Below the pieces are notes generated by a model. That model saw only the letters and a list, made by a program, of their open reading frames with translations. It made no database searches and was not told where the DNA came from. From the NCBI GenBank assembly GCA_014649355.1, contig BMSW01000003.1, forward strand, positions 186,001-250,000: DNA of 64,000 nucleotides. Direction: 5' to 3'. A program made the translations under genes and the position numbers. Positions 11,526 through 19,566 of this stretch are shown piece by piece (positions within the stretch are counted from its first letter, which is position 1; the number at the start of each line of letters is the position of its first letter). The stretch is from Streptomyces althioticus (lineage in GTDB: Bacteria > Actinomycetota > Actinomycetes > Streptomycetales > Streptomycetaceae).

Positions 11526-11564
11526 GGGGTGGGGCGTGATCCCGTGTGAGACACGCCCCACCCC
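11526..11564 (-). terminator. Terminator hairpin after the DAHP synthase gene
   Basis: A perfect 13-bp stem pairs GGGGTGGGGCGTG (11526-11538) with CACGCCCCACCCC (11552-11564) around a 13-base loop, 18 bases beyond the stop codon. There is no U-tract, as usual in Streptomyces. It also insulates the divergently placed iron box. Confidence 0.8.
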
Positions 11565-11581
11565 CGACTGCCGTCAGCCGG

Positions 11582-12934
11582 TCACTGGTCCCGGTACATC
11601 TCCGCGACCAGGAACGCCAGGTCGAGCGACTGGCTGCGGTTCAGCCGCGGGTCGCACGCCGTCTCGTAGCGCTGGTGCAGATCGTCGACGAAGATCTCGT
11701 CGCCGCCGCCCACGCACTCGGTGACGTCGTCACCCGTGAGCTCCACATGGATGCCGCCCGGGTGGGTGCCCAGCTCCTTGTGGACCTCGAAGAAGCCCTT
11801 CACCTCATCGAGCACGTCGTCGAAGCGGCGGGTCTTGTGCCCGGAGGCGGCCTCGAAGGTGTTGCCGTGCATCGGGTCCGTCACCCACGCCACGGTCGCG
11901 CCGGACGCGGTCACCTTCTCCACCAGCTCGGGGAGCTTGTCGCGGATCTTGTCCGCGCCCATCCGCACGATGAACGTCAGCCGGCCGGGCTCCCGGTCCG
12001 GGTCGAGGCGGTCGATGTACTGCAGCGCCTCCTCGGCCGTCGTGGTCGGGCCGAGCTTGATGCCGATCGGGTTGCGGATCCGCGAGGCGAACTCCACGTG
12101 CGCGTGGTCCAGCTGCCGGGTGCGCTCGCCGATCCACACCATGTGCCCGGAGACGTCGTACAGCTGGCCCGTGCGGGAGTCCACGCGGGTGAGCGCCGAC
12201 TCGTAGTCGAGCAGCAGCGCCTCGTGCGACGAGAAGAACTCGACGGTCTTGAACTCCTCCGGCTCGGCGCCGCACGCCTGCATGAAGTTCAGCGCCTGGT
12301 CGATCTCCCGCGCCAGCTGCTCGTAGCGCTGACCGGACGGCGACGACTTCACGAAGTCCTGGTTCCAGGCGTGGACCTGGCGCAGGTCGGCGTAACCGCC
12401 GGTGGTGAAGGCGCGCACCAGGTTCAGCGTGGACGCCGACGCGTGGTACATCCGCTTCAGCCGCTCGGGGTCCGGGATCCGGGCCTCTTCGGTGAACTCG
12501 AAGCCGTTGACCGAGTCGCCCCGGTACGTCGGCAGCGTCACGCCGTCACGGGTCTCGGTCGGCTTGGAGCGCGGCTTGGAGTACTGCCCGGCGATCCGCC
12601 CGACCTTCACCACGGGCACGGAGGCCGCGTAGGTGAGGACGGCGCCCATCTGGAGCAGCGTCTTGAGCTTGTTGCGGATGTGGTCGGCGGACACGGCGTC
12701 GAAGGCCTCGGCGCAGTCGCCGCCCTGGAGGAGGAACGCCTCTCCCTTGGCGACGGACGCCATCCGGGCGCGCAGCTGGTCGCACTCGCCCGCGAAGACG
12801 AGCGGCGGATACGACTCGAGGTCCGCGATCACTGCGCGCAGAGCCTCGGGGTCGGGGTACTCGGGCTGCTGCGCCGCGGGCAGGTCTCGCCAGGTGTTGC
12901 CAGCGCTCGCGCTGGTCTTAGCGTTCACGGTCAC
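11582..12934 (-). CDS. 3-deoxy-7-phosphoheptulonate (DAHP) synthase, class II
   Basis: A 450-residue enzyme for the first shikimate-pathway step, condensing phosphoenolpyruvate and erythrose 4-phosphate. Class II signatures: WRDLPAAQQPEYPD at the N-terminus, LQGGDCAE (metal-binding Cys), VGRIAGQYSKPRS, SHEALLLDYE, HMVWIGERTRQLD, GIKLGPTTT, WVTDPMHGN and GGIHVELTGDDVTEC with the His/Glu/Asp metal ligands. GTG 12934 is preferred to the ATG at 13084, which would extend through promoter sequence. A -10-like TAATGT on the minus strand ends seven bases before this GTG, suggesting a leaderless mRNA. It is divergent from the attenuated trp gene, placing entry to the shikimate pathway beside the tryptophan branch. 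Confidence 0.95.
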   Translation of the reverse strand: MTVNAKTSASAGNTWRDLPAAQQPEYPDPEALRAVIADLESYPPLVFAGECDQLRARMASVAKGEAFLLQGGDCAEAFDAVSADHIRNKLKTLLQMGAVLTYAASVPVVKVGRIAGQYSKPRSKPTETRDGVTLPTYRGDSVNGFEFTEEARIPDPERLKRMYHASASTLNLVRAFTTGGYADLRQVHAWNQDFVKSSPSGQRYEQLAREIDQALNFMQACGAEPEEFKTVEFFSSHEALLLDYESALTRVDSRTGQLYDVSGHMVWIGERTRQLDHAHVEFASRIRNPIGIKLGPTTTAEEALQYIDRLDPDREPGRLTFIVRMGADKIRDKLPELVEKVTASGATVAWVTDPMHGNTFEAASGHKTRRFDDVLDEVKGFFEVHKELGTHPGGIHVELTGDDVTECVGGGDEIFVDDLHQRYETACDPRLNRSQSLDLAFLVAEMYRDQ

Positions 12935-12941
12935 GCAACCC

Positions 12942-12947
12942 ACATTA
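12942..12947 (-). promoter_or_regulatory. Candidate leaderless -10 for DAHP synthase
   Basis: The minus strand reads TAATGT here, with seven bases between it and the GTG start; ATGGAC lies about 17 bases further upstream as a possible -35. No Shine-Dalgarno is seen. Confidence 0.45.
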
Positions 12948-13017
12948 CGGGGTCGGAACGGTCGTCCATCCCGACGCCCACCAAATGAGACACGGTCCGC
13001 ACCGGTGCGCGATGCGC

Positions 13018-13023
13018 TAAGGT
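13018..13023 (+). promoter_or_regulatory. Candidate trp promoter -10 (leaderless leader peptide)
   Basis: TAAGGT ends seven bases before the ATG of the Trp leader peptide, so transcription would begin at about the first base of that ATG. The -35 is weak. The leader peptide also lacks a ribosome site, consistent with leaderless translation. Confidence 0.5.
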
Positions 13024-13030
13024 CGGGGCC

Positions 13031-13087
13031 ATGTTCGCGCACTCGACCCGCACCTGGTGGTGGACCGCTCATCCGGCGGCCCACTGA
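13031..13087 (+). CDS. trpL: trp leader peptide (attenuation)
   Basis: The 18-residue peptide MFAHSTRTWWWTAHPAAH holds three consecutive Trp codons (13055-13063), the hallmark of a tryptophan attenuator. Ribosome stalling there when Trp-tRNA is scarce would leave GGCGGCC at 13075-13081 free to pair with GGCCGCC at 13114-13120, preventing the terminator at 13111-13135. A very similar leader was described upstream of the S. venezuelae anthranilate synthase gene. Confidence 0.93.
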   Translation: MFAHSTRTWWWTAHPAAH

Positions 13088-13110
13088 CTGCGCGTACGCA
13101 CCGACTTCGC

Positions 13111-13135
13111 GAAGGCCGCCCGAGGGGCGGCCTTC
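13111..13135 (+). terminator. trp attenuator terminator hairpin
   Basis: A perfect 10-bp stem pairs GAAGGCCGCC (13111-13120) with GGCGGCCTTC (13126-13135) around a 5-base loop. The left arm can instead pair with GGCGGCC at 13075-13081, just after the Trp codons, giving the mutually exclusive antiterminator. It lies 59 bases before the trpEG start. Confidence 0.88.
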
Positions 13136-13193
13136 CGTGTTCTCCGGGGCCGTTCCTCACCGCTCACGACAGCGACGAAACGAGGAACGCCCC

Positions 13194-15074
13194 ATGGACC
13201 TGGCACGGCTCCCGCACGACGACCGTCCCTTCGCCCTGCTGCGCCGCCGCACCCCCGGCCACGACCACGACACGGTGGAGCTGCTGACCGGCCCCGTCAC
13301 CTCCCACGACCGTCTGGCCGACCTGCCCGACGAGGGCCTCGCGCTGGTGCCGTTCCGGCAGATCCGTGAGCGCGGCTTCGACGTCCGCGACGACGGCACC
13401 CCGCTGCTGGTGCTGACCCCCGAGGAGCGCCACGAGATCCCGCTCGCCGAGGCCCTGGCGGCGCTCCCGGCGCACGACGTGCGGGTCGAGGGCGGCGGCT
13501 TCGACGTCGGCGACGAGGAGTACGCGCGGATCGTCGGCCGGGTCCTCGACGAGGAGATCGGCCGCGGCGAGGGCGCCAACTTCGTGATCCGCAGAACGTA
13601 CGAGGGCGGGATCCCCGGGTTCGGGCGGGCCGACGCGCTGGCGCTGTTCCGGCGGCTGCTGGAGGGCGAGCGGGGCGCGTACTGGACGTTCGTCGTCCAC
13701 ACCGGCGACCGGACGCTGGTCGGCGCGAGCCCCGAGGTGCACGTGCGCGCGTCCGGCGGGACCGTCGTGATGAATCCCATCAGCGGGACGTACCGCTACC
13801 CCGACGGGGGACCGACCCCCGAGCACCTGCTCCGCTTCCTCGCCGACGGCAAGGAGATCGAGGAGCTGTCGATGGTCGTCGACGAGGAGCTCAAGATGAT
13901 GTGCACGGTCGGCGACATGGGCGGCGTGGTGATCGGTCCCCGGCTGAAGGAGATGGCCCACCTCGCGCACACCGAGTACGAGCTGCGCGGCCGCTCCTCG
14001 CTGGACGTGCGCGAGGTGCTGCGGGAGACGATGTTCGCGGCGACCGTCACCGGCTCGCCGGTGCAGAACGCCTGCCGGGTGATCGAGCGGCACGAGGCCG
14101 GCGGGCGCGGCTACTACGCGGGCGCGCTGGCCCTGATCGGCCGCGACGAGGGCGGCGCCCAGACGCTGGACTCCCCCATCCTGATCCGCACCGCCGACGT
14201 CGACGCCGCCGGACGGCTGCGGGTGCCGGTCGGCGCCACGCTGGTGCGCGGCTCGGACCCGGCCGGCGAGGTCGCGGAGACCCACGCCAAGGCCGCGGGC
14301 GTGCTGGCCGCGCTGGGCGTGCGCCCCGGACGGCCGCGCGCGGAGGCGGTGCGGCCGGGGCTCGCGGAGGACCCGCGGGTGCGGGCGGCGCTGGACGGAC
14401 GCCGCGCCTCGCTCGCGCCGTTCTGGCTGCGGATGCAGGAGCGGTCCGACGCCCTGACCGGGCACGCGCTGGTCGTGGACGCGGAGGACACCTTCACCGC
14501 GATGCTCGCCCATGTGCTGCGGGCGGCCGGACTCGACGTCACCGTGCGCCGCTACGACGAGCCCGGACTGCGGGAGGCGGCGCTGGCGCACGAGGGCCCG
14601 CTGGTGCTGGGCCCGGGCCCCGGCGACCCCTCGGACACGGCCGATCCGAAGATGCGGTTCCTGCGCGGGCTGACCGCCGAGGTGATCGCCGGAAACCGGC
14701 ACGGTGTGCTCGGCGTCTGCCTCGGGCACGAGCTGATCGCGGCCGAGCTGGGCCTGGACATCGTCCGCAAGGAGGTGCCGTACCAGGGGGCGCAGACGGA
14801 GATCGAGCTGTTCGGACGGCCGGAGACGGTCGGCTTCTACAACAGCTTCGTGGCGCACTGCGACGACGAGGCCGCTCGGGAGCTGGCGGCGCACGGCGTC
14901 GAGGTGAGCCGCGCGGCGAACGGCGAGGTGCACGCGGTGCGGGGCCCCGGTTTCGCGGGCGTCCAGTTCCACCCCGAGTCGGTGCTCAGCCTCGACGGCG
15001 CGGCCGTGGTGCGGGAGCTGATGGGTCAGCTGCGCGGCACCAGCACGTTCTCGGAGCGGCGGCCGGCGGTGTAG
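13194..15074 (+). CDS. trpE: Anthranilate synthase, fused TrpE-TrpG
   Basis: A 626-residue single-chain anthranilate synthase: the N-terminal chorismate-using TrpE part (residues ~1-400, with SPEVHVRASGGTVVMNPISG, IEELSMVVDEELKMM and the TVTGSPVQNACRVIE blocks) and the C-terminal glutamine amidotransferase part (~425-626, GPGPGDPSD, GVCLGHELIA with the nucleophilic Cys, FHPES with the His/Glu pair). The product, anthranilate, starts tryptophan synthesis. The usual CLGHQ is CLGHE here. Fused forms occur in Streptomyces and also in phenazine PhzE, but the attenuator and shikimate neighbour argue for primary metabolism. Start ATG 13194 has GAGGAA upstream. The 3' end overlaps the convergent dehydrogenase gene by 49 bases. 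Confidence 0.95.
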   Translation: MDLARLPHDDRPFALLRRRTPGHDHDTVELLTGPVTSHDRLADLPDEGLALVPFRQIRERGFDVRDDGTPLLVLTPEERHEIPLAEALAALPAHDVRVEGGGFDVGDEEYARIVGRVLDEEIGRGEGANFVIRRTYEGGIPGFGRADALALFRRLLEGERGAYWTFVVHTGDRTLVGASPEVHVRASGGTVVMNPISGTYRYPDGGPTPEHLLRFLADGKEIEELSMVVDEELKMMCTVGDMGGVVIGPRLKEMAHLAHTEYELRGRSSLDVREVLRETMFAATVTGSPVQNACRVIERHEAGGRGYYAGALALIGRDEGGAQTLDSPILIRTADVDAAGRLRVPVGATLVRGSDPAGEVAETHAKAAGVLAALGVRPGRPRAEAVRPGLAEDPRVRAALDGRRASLAPFWLRMQERSDALTGHALVVDAEDTFTAMLAHVLRAAGLDVTVRRYDEPGLREAALAHEGPLVLGPGPGDPSDTADPKMRFLRGLTAEVIAGNRHGVLGVCLGHELIAAELGLDIVRKEVPYQGAQTEIELFGRPETVGFYNSFVAHCDDEAARELAAHGVEVSRAANGEVHAVRGPGFAGVQFHPESVLSLDGAAVVRELMGQLRGTSTFSERRPAV

Positions 15075-16021
15075 TCGAGGACGTTGTCGACCGTCGTCGC
15101 GACGATCTGGGTGACGGCGTCCACGGTGTAGTACGCCTGGTGGGACGTGACCAGGACGTTGGGGAAGGTGACGAGGCGGGCCAGGGTGTCGTCGTCGACG
15201 GCCTCCAGGGACTTGTCGAGGAAGAACAGGCCCGCCTCCGCCTCGTACACGTCCAGGCCGACGCCGGTGAAGCGGCCGGCGCGCAGTTCGTCGACGAGGG
15301 CGGCGGTGTCGACGAGGCCGCCCCGGCTGGAGTTCACCAGGATCGCGTCGTCCCGCATGGACTTCAGGGCGGTCGCGTCGATGAGGTGCCGGGTGCTGGG
15401 CAGCAGCGGGACGTGCAGGCTGACCAGGTCGGACTCGGCGAGCAGCTGCTCCTTCGGGACGTAGGTCATGCCGAGCTCGCGGCAGGCCGGGTTCTCGGCG
15501 ACGTCCCAGCCGAGCAGCCGCATGCCGAAGCCGTGTGCGATCCGGGCGAACGCCTCGCCGATCTTCCCGGTGCCGAGCACACCGGCGGTGCGGCCGTGGA
15601 GGTCGCGGCCCATCAGCCCGTCGAGGCGGAAGTCGAAGTCGCGGGTGCGGGTGGAGGCGCGGACGATGCGGCGGTTGACCGCCATGGCGAGCGTCCAGGC
15701 GAACTCGGCGACCGAGTACGGGGAGTAGGAGGAGACGCGGGCGACGGTGATGCCGAGGCGTTCGGCGACGTCCAGGTCGACGTTGTTGAAGCCGGTGGAA
15801 CGCTGGGCGACCATCCGGGTGCCGCCGGCGGCGAGGTCCGACAGGACGTCGGCGCCGAGGTCGCAGTTGACGCTGGTGGAGATGATCTCGTGGCCGGCGG
15901 CGATGGGGGCGGTGTCGGTGTTGAGGAAGACGTCGAGGGTGCGGGTGGGGTGGTGGTCGGCGAAGGCCCGCTCGATGAGGGGCTTCTCGTCCGCCTGTAC
16001 GCCGAAGGCGAGGATCTCCAC
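15026..16021 (-). CDS. D-2-hydroxyacid (lactate-type) dehydrogenase
   Basis: A 331-residue NAD-dependent enzyme of the D-isomer 2-hydroxyacid dehydrogenase family, most like fermentative D-lactate dehydrogenases. Visible: STGFNNVDLD (residues ~77-86), the nucleotide motif GVLGTGKIG (~148-156) followed by Asp in LLGWDV for NAD preference, VSLHVPLLPST, LVNSSRGGLVD with the catalytic Arg (~236), the GLDVYEAE segment with catalytic Glu, and TSHQAYYT with catalytic His (~297). The GTG at 16021 (VEILAFGVQ) has GGAGGGG at good spacing. Convergent with trpEG, and the coding ends overlap by 49 bases. Confidence 0.88.
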   Translation of the reverse strand: MEILAFGVQADEKPLIERAFADHHPTRTLDVFLNTDTAPIAAGHEIISTSVNCDLGADVLSDLAAGGTRMVAQRSTGFNNVDLDVAERLGITVARVSSYSPYSVAEFAWTLAMAVNRRIVRASTRTRDFDFRLDGLMGRDLHGRTAGVLGTGKIGEAFARIAHGFGMRLLGWDVAENPACRELGMTYVPKEQLLAESDLVSLHVPLLPSTRHLIDATALKSMRDDAILVNSSRGGLVDTAALVDELRAGRFTGVGLDVYEAEAGLFFLDKSLEAVDDDTLARLVTFPNVLVTSHQAYYTVDAVTQIVATTVDNVLDYTAGRRSENVLVPRS

Positions 16022-16446
16022 GGGCCCCTCCGGGGGTTTGTCCGGTGTGCTTCCCTGCGGTGAGCTTACGGGGCCGTGGGCGAACTCGACGTGGGCCGAA
16101 GGGCTCCGGGTGCCGGTGCGGGGCGGGGGGTGTGCGCAGCCCGGCGCATACGGGGTGCCGCCGCGCCCACCCGTGCCGCCCTGCGGCACGACTGCCCGCG
16201 GCTAGGACGGTCAGGGGCGCGGGGAACTGCGCGACCAGCCACCGTCGGGCCGCACCCGGCGGACGACATCGCGAGGCACCCCATGAGCCGCAGGTACGAC
16301 GCTGACGCCGAAGCTCTTGGAGAGGTGCCGCCGCGCCCACCCGTGCCGCCCCAAGCGGCACGACTGCCCGCGGCTGGGGCGGCGAGAGCGCCCCTCAGGG
16401 GCGCGGGGAACTGCGCGACCAGCCACCGACGGGCCGCACCCGGGCG
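16022..16446. repeat. Intergenic block with two composite dispersed repeats, no gene
   Basis: This 425-base gap carries two copies of a ~110-base composite: a GTGCCGCCGCGCCCACCCGT module containing a GTGCCGC/GCGGCAC hairpin (from about 16155 and 16323), followed by the AGGGGCGCGGGGAACTGCGC core (16213-16232 and 16397-16416) and ACCAGCCACCG..GGGCCGCACCCGG. Open frames across it are only G/C-rich shadows. The same composite occurs near 32.1 kb. The block lies beyond the pfkA stop and before the dehydrogenase start, so it may contribute to pfkA mRNA 3'-end formation. Confidence 0.75.
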
Positions 16447-17475
16447 TCAGCCGAAGAAGACGCCCACCTCCTCGTAGAGGGACGGCGGGACCGTCTTCAG
16501 GCGGGCCATCGCGTCGGCGATCGGGACGCGGACGATGTCCGTGCCCTGGAGCGCGACCATCGTGCCGAAGTCCCCGTCGCGGACGCAGTCGATCGCGTGG
16601 AGGCCGAAGCGGGTGGCGAGCCACCGGTCGTAGGCGCTGGGCGTACCGCCGCGCTGGACGTGACCCAGGACCGTGGTCCGGGCCTCCTTCCCCGTGCGTT
16701 TCTCGATCTGCTTGGCGAGCCACTCACCCACCCCGGACAGCCGGACGTGTCCGAACGCGTCCAGGGACTGGTCCTTGAGCACCATGTCGCCGTCCCGCGG
16801 CACCGCCCCCTCCGCGACGACCACGATCGGCGCGTACGAGGCGCGGAACCGTGAGGTCACCCACGCGCACACCTGGTCGACGTCGAAGGGGTGCTCGGGG
16901 ATGAGGATGACGTTGGCGCCGCCGGCCAGGCCCGAGTGGAGTGCGATCCAGCCGGAGTGGCGGCCCATCACCTCGACGACCAGCACCCGCATGTGGGACT
17001 CGGCGGTGGTGTGCAGCCGGTCGATGGCCTCGGTGGCGATGCCGACGGCGGTGTCGAAGCCGAAGGTGTAGTCGGTGGCGGACAGGTCGTTGTCGATGGT
17101 CTTCGGCACGCCCACGCAGGGGACGCCGTACTCGTCGGCGAGACGGGTGGCGACGCCGAGGGTGTCCTCGCCGCCGATGGTGACGAGCGCGTCCACGCCG
17201 AGCGCGGCGAGGTTGTCCTTGATTCTGCGGATGCCGTCCTGCTGGTTGAGCGGGTTGGTCCGTGAGGAGCCGAGGACGGTGCCGCCGCGGGGCAGGATGC
17301 CGCGCACGGCGGGGATGTCGAGGGGGACGGTGACGCCGTCGAGAGGACCGCGCCAGCCGTCCCGGAACCCGGTGAACTCGTAGCCGTACTCCTGTACGCC
17401 CTTGCGGACGACGGCCCGGATGACGGCGTTGAGCCCGGGGCAGTCGCCGCCTCCGGTCAGTACTCCGACCCGCAT
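16447..17475 (-). CDS. pfkA: 6-phosphofructokinase with PPi-type active-site residues
   Basis: A 342-residue phosphofructokinase A family enzyme of glycolysis. Key segments: GVLTGGGDCPGLNAVIR, the phosphoryl-donor loop GGEDT (101-105), PKTIDND (124-130) with the catalytic Asp, MGRHSGWIA, PEHPFDVD and GHVQRGGTPSA. Bacterial ATP enzymes have Gly at positions equivalent to Asp104 and Lys125 here; PPi-dependent enzymes have Asp and Lys. Both PPi-type residues are present, so PPi is the predicted donor, although related actinomycete enzymes vary. ATG 17475 has AAGGGA upstream. Two palindromes in the upstream gap may be regulator sites. Confidence 0.94.
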   Translation of the reverse strand: MRVGVLTGGGDCPGLNAVIRAVVRKGVQEYGYEFTGFRDGWRGPLDGVTVPLDIPAVRGILPRGGTVLGSSRTNPLNQQDGIRRIKDNLAALGVDALVTIGGEDTLGVATRLADEYGVPCVGVPKTIDNDLSATDYTFGFDTAVGIATEAIDRLHTTAESHMRVLVVEVMGRHSGWIALHSGLAGGANVILIPEHPFDVDQVCAWVTSRFRASYAPIVVVAEGAVPRDGDMVLKDQSLDAFGHVRLSGVGEWLAKQIEKRTGKEARTTVLGHVQRGGTPSAYDRWLATRFGLHAIDCVRDGDFGTMVALQGTDIVRVPIADAMARLKTVPPSLYEEVGVFFG

Positions 17476-17535
17476 GGAAGTGTCCCTTCGCCATGGTCGA
17501 CGGAATGCCGTTCGTTCCCACCTGGCACGGTAAGG

Positions 17536-17577
17536 GTGACCGGGGTCACATCGACATGGCCGGGACGGTAAATACCG
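17536..17577. promoter_or_regulatory. Two palindromes upstream of pfkA (one fits the Crp consensus)
   Basis: GTGACCGGGGTCAC (17536-17549) is a perfect 14-bp inverted repeat and fits GTG-N6-GNCAC, the motif I recall for S. coelicolor Crp. CGGTAAATACCG (17566-17577) is a second perfect 12-bp palindrome. Both lie 61-102 bases upstream of the pfkA start and just past the stop of the response regulator gene. Confidence 0.5.
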
Positions 17578-17613
17578 GGAAGCGTCCGGGTGTTGGGACG
17601 GGGAGGGACCGGA

Positions 17614-18297
17614 CTACTCGTCGTCGAGGCCGCGCTCGATGGCGTACCGGACGAGTTCCACGCGGTTGTGGAGCTGGAGTTTGCCGAGGGTGTTCTGGAC
17701 GTGGTTCTGCACGGTGCGGTGCGAGATGACGAGGCGTTCGGCGATCTGCTTGTAGCTCAGGCCCTTGGCGACCAGGCGCAGCACCTCGGTTTCGCGCTCG
17801 GTGAGCCGGGGCGCCTTCTGCTCCTCGCCGCCGCCGGCGCCGGCGGGCGCGGCCGGTTCGGAGGCCAGGCGGCGGTACTCGCCGAGGACCAGTCCGGCGA
17901 GGCCCGGGGTGAACACGGGGTCGCCGTCGGCGGTGCGGCGCACGGCGTCGCGCAGTTCCTCGGTGGAGGCGGACTTGAGCAGGTAGCCGGTGGCGCCGGA
18001 CTTCACGGCCTCGAGGACGTCGGCGTGCTCGCCGCTCGCGGAGAGCACCAGCACCCGGACGGACGGGTCGGCGGCGACGACCTCCTTGCACACCTGCACG
18101 CCCGGCTTGCCGGGCAGGTTGAGGTCGAGGACCAGGACGCCGGGCGCGGCGGCCTTGGCGCGGCGCACCGCCTGGTCGCCGTCGCCGGCCGTGGCGACGA
18201 CCTCGAAGCCGGACTCGGAGAGGTCGCGCGCGACGGCGTCACGCCACATCGGGTGGTCGTCGACCACCATCACCCTGATCGGTGTCGTCCCGGTCAT
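17614..18297 (-). CDS. NarL/FixJ-family response regulator
   Basis: A 227-residue regulator: receiver domain (VMVVDDHP acidic pocket, phosphorylated Asp in VLDLNLPGKPG near residue 59, LVLSASGE, YLLKSAS lysine near 109) and a C-terminal LuxR-type helix-turn-helix (LTERETEVLRLVAKGLSYKQIAERL, about 162-186). An Ala/Gly/Pro linker joins them. ATG 18297 overlaps the stop of the upstream histidine kinase by four bases, so the two proteins form a coupled pair. The target genes are not evident from position. Confidence 0.94.
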   Translation of the reverse strand: MTGTTPIRVMVVDDHPMWRDAVARDLSESGFEVVATAGDGDQAVRRAKAAAPGVLVLDLNLPGKPGVQVCKEVVAADPSVRVLVLSASGEHADVLEAVKSGATGYLLKSASTEELRDAVRRTADGDPVFTPGLAGLVLGEYRRLASEPAAPAGAGGGEEQKAPRLTERETEVLRLVAKGLSYKQIAERLVISHRTVQNHVQNTLGKLQLHNRVELVRYAIERGLDDE

Positions 18298-19532
18298 CGC
18301 TGTTCCGCCTTCCCCCGCGGGTCGTTCGTCTGCTGGTGATGCTTCGGCACCCGGAGTTCGACCTCCGTGCCCTGTCCCGGCACGGAGATCACGTCGGCGC
18401 TGCCGCCGAGGTCGCGCAGCCGGCCCCGGATGGACTGGGCCACGCCGAGCCGCCCCTCCCCCTCGGCCTGGGCGAGCCGTCCCTCCGGGACGCCGGGGCC
18501 GTCGTCGCGGACGGTGACGATCACCTCGTCCGGTTCGTCCTCGACCAGGATCCAGGCCCGCGCCTGCTCCCCGGCGTGCCGGCGGACGTTGTCCAGGGCG
18601 GCGCCGACGGCGGCGGCCACCTCGCGCGCGGCCCGCGGGGCGAGCGGCACGGGCGCGCCGGGTTCGGCGAGGCTGACCCGGGACCCGGCATGCGGGGCGA
18701 GCAGGGACCGCAGGTCCACCGGCCCGTCGTCGTCCGGCTCGTCCTCCTCCACGCTCCGGACGACGGCGCCCTGGGCGGCGTCCTCGGAGGCGCGGGAGAC
18801 GGGGACCAGGCCGCCGGAGACCAGGGTGCGCAGCGCCACCTCCTGCTCGCCGGCCATCCGGCCCAGCTCGGCCGCCTCGCCGCCGATGACGGCGCCGCGC
18901 CGCTGCACCATCGCCAGGACCTGGAGGACGCTGTCGTGGATGTCCCGGGCGAGGCGCTCCCGCTCCCGGGTGGCGGCCTCGATCTCCAGGGCGCGGGCGA
19001 GGGTGCGCTCGGAGGCGCGGGCCACCTCGACGACGTACCCGATGGCGATGGACGCGACCCAGACGAGGACGACGTTGTGCACCGTGTCGCGGGCGGGGGT
19101 GCCGCGCTCGACCAGGTTCGCGACGGCGACCAGGGTGGAGGCGAGGGCGGCCCACCGCCAGCCGCCCTTGACCGCGAAGGCGAGCACGGAGCCGGCGGTC
19201 CAGATGGAGGGCAGGGTGGGCCCGCCGTCGTGGACGCGCTGGGCGGCGTCGGCGAGCGGGGTGATCAGGATGCCGGTGAGCGCGACGGCGAGGTCGGCGG
19301 CGAGGAACGGCTTGGTGCAGGCGGCGGCGCTCGCGACCTTGGGCAGGGTGGCGAGGGTCCACACGCCGAGGACGGCGAAGTAGGCGATCGCGAGCCAAGG
19401 ACGGGCGAACCCGTCGTGGGCGGCGGCGAACAGCCCGATCGCGTAGATCATGGTCAGGACGCGGTAGCCGGCGAGCGCGCGCCACAGCGGCTGCTCGACC
19501 GACATGCGCATGACTCTGTCGCGCTGGGCCAT
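18294..19532 (-). CDS. Sensor histidine kinase (HPK7/NarX-DesK-like, with PspC-free membrane domain)
   Basis: A 412-residue kinase with about five to six hydrophobic segments in the first ~165 residues (for example YRVLTMIYAIGLFAAAHD and VVLVWVASIAIGYVVEV), then a HisKA_3 dimerisation helix with phosphorylated His in RERLARDIHDSVLQVL (~200) and a HATPase domain (ALDNVRRHAGE N-box, VRDDGPGVPEGRL, RLGVAQSIRGRLRDLGG). An unusual acidic stretch (EEDEPDDDGPVD) separates His and ATPase domains. The start at 19532 has GGAG eight bases upstream; a GTG nine bases earlier is possible. The ligand is unknown. Confidence 0.92.
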   Translation of the reverse strand: MAQRDRVMRMSVEQPLWRALAGYRVLTMIYAIGLFAAAHDGFARPWLAIAYFAVLGVWTLATLPKVASAAACTKPFLAADLAVALTGILITPLADAAQRVHDGGPTLPSIWTAGSVLAFAVKGGWRWAALASTLVAVANLVERGTPARDTVHNVVLVWVASIAIGYVVEVARASERTLARALEIEAATRERERLARDIHDSVLQVLAMVQRRGAVIGGEAAELGRMAGEQEVALRTLVSGGLVPVSRASEDAAQGAVVRSVEEDEPDDDGPVDLRSLLAPHAGSRVSLAEPGAPVPLAPRAAREVAAAVGAALDNVRRHAGEQARAWILVEDEPDEVIVTVRDDGPGVPEGRLAQAEGEGRLGVAQSIRGRLRDLGGSADVISVPGQGTEVELRVPKHHQQTNDPRGKAEQR

Positions 19533-19566
19533 GTCCCCCACTCCCCCCGGTGCGTGCCCGGCCCGG

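Noticed and set aside
13194..15074. Phenazine-type PhzE and hence a secondary-metabolite cluster
   Set aside because: No other phenazine genes are near, and the Trp attenuator and DAHP synthase neighbour indicate primary tryptophan synthesis.
16045..16446. Short open frames in the gap between the dehydrogenase and pfkA
   Set aside because: They translate repeat modules (PPRPPVPP-type peptides), the same peptides appear wherever the repeat occurs, and there is no ribosome site.
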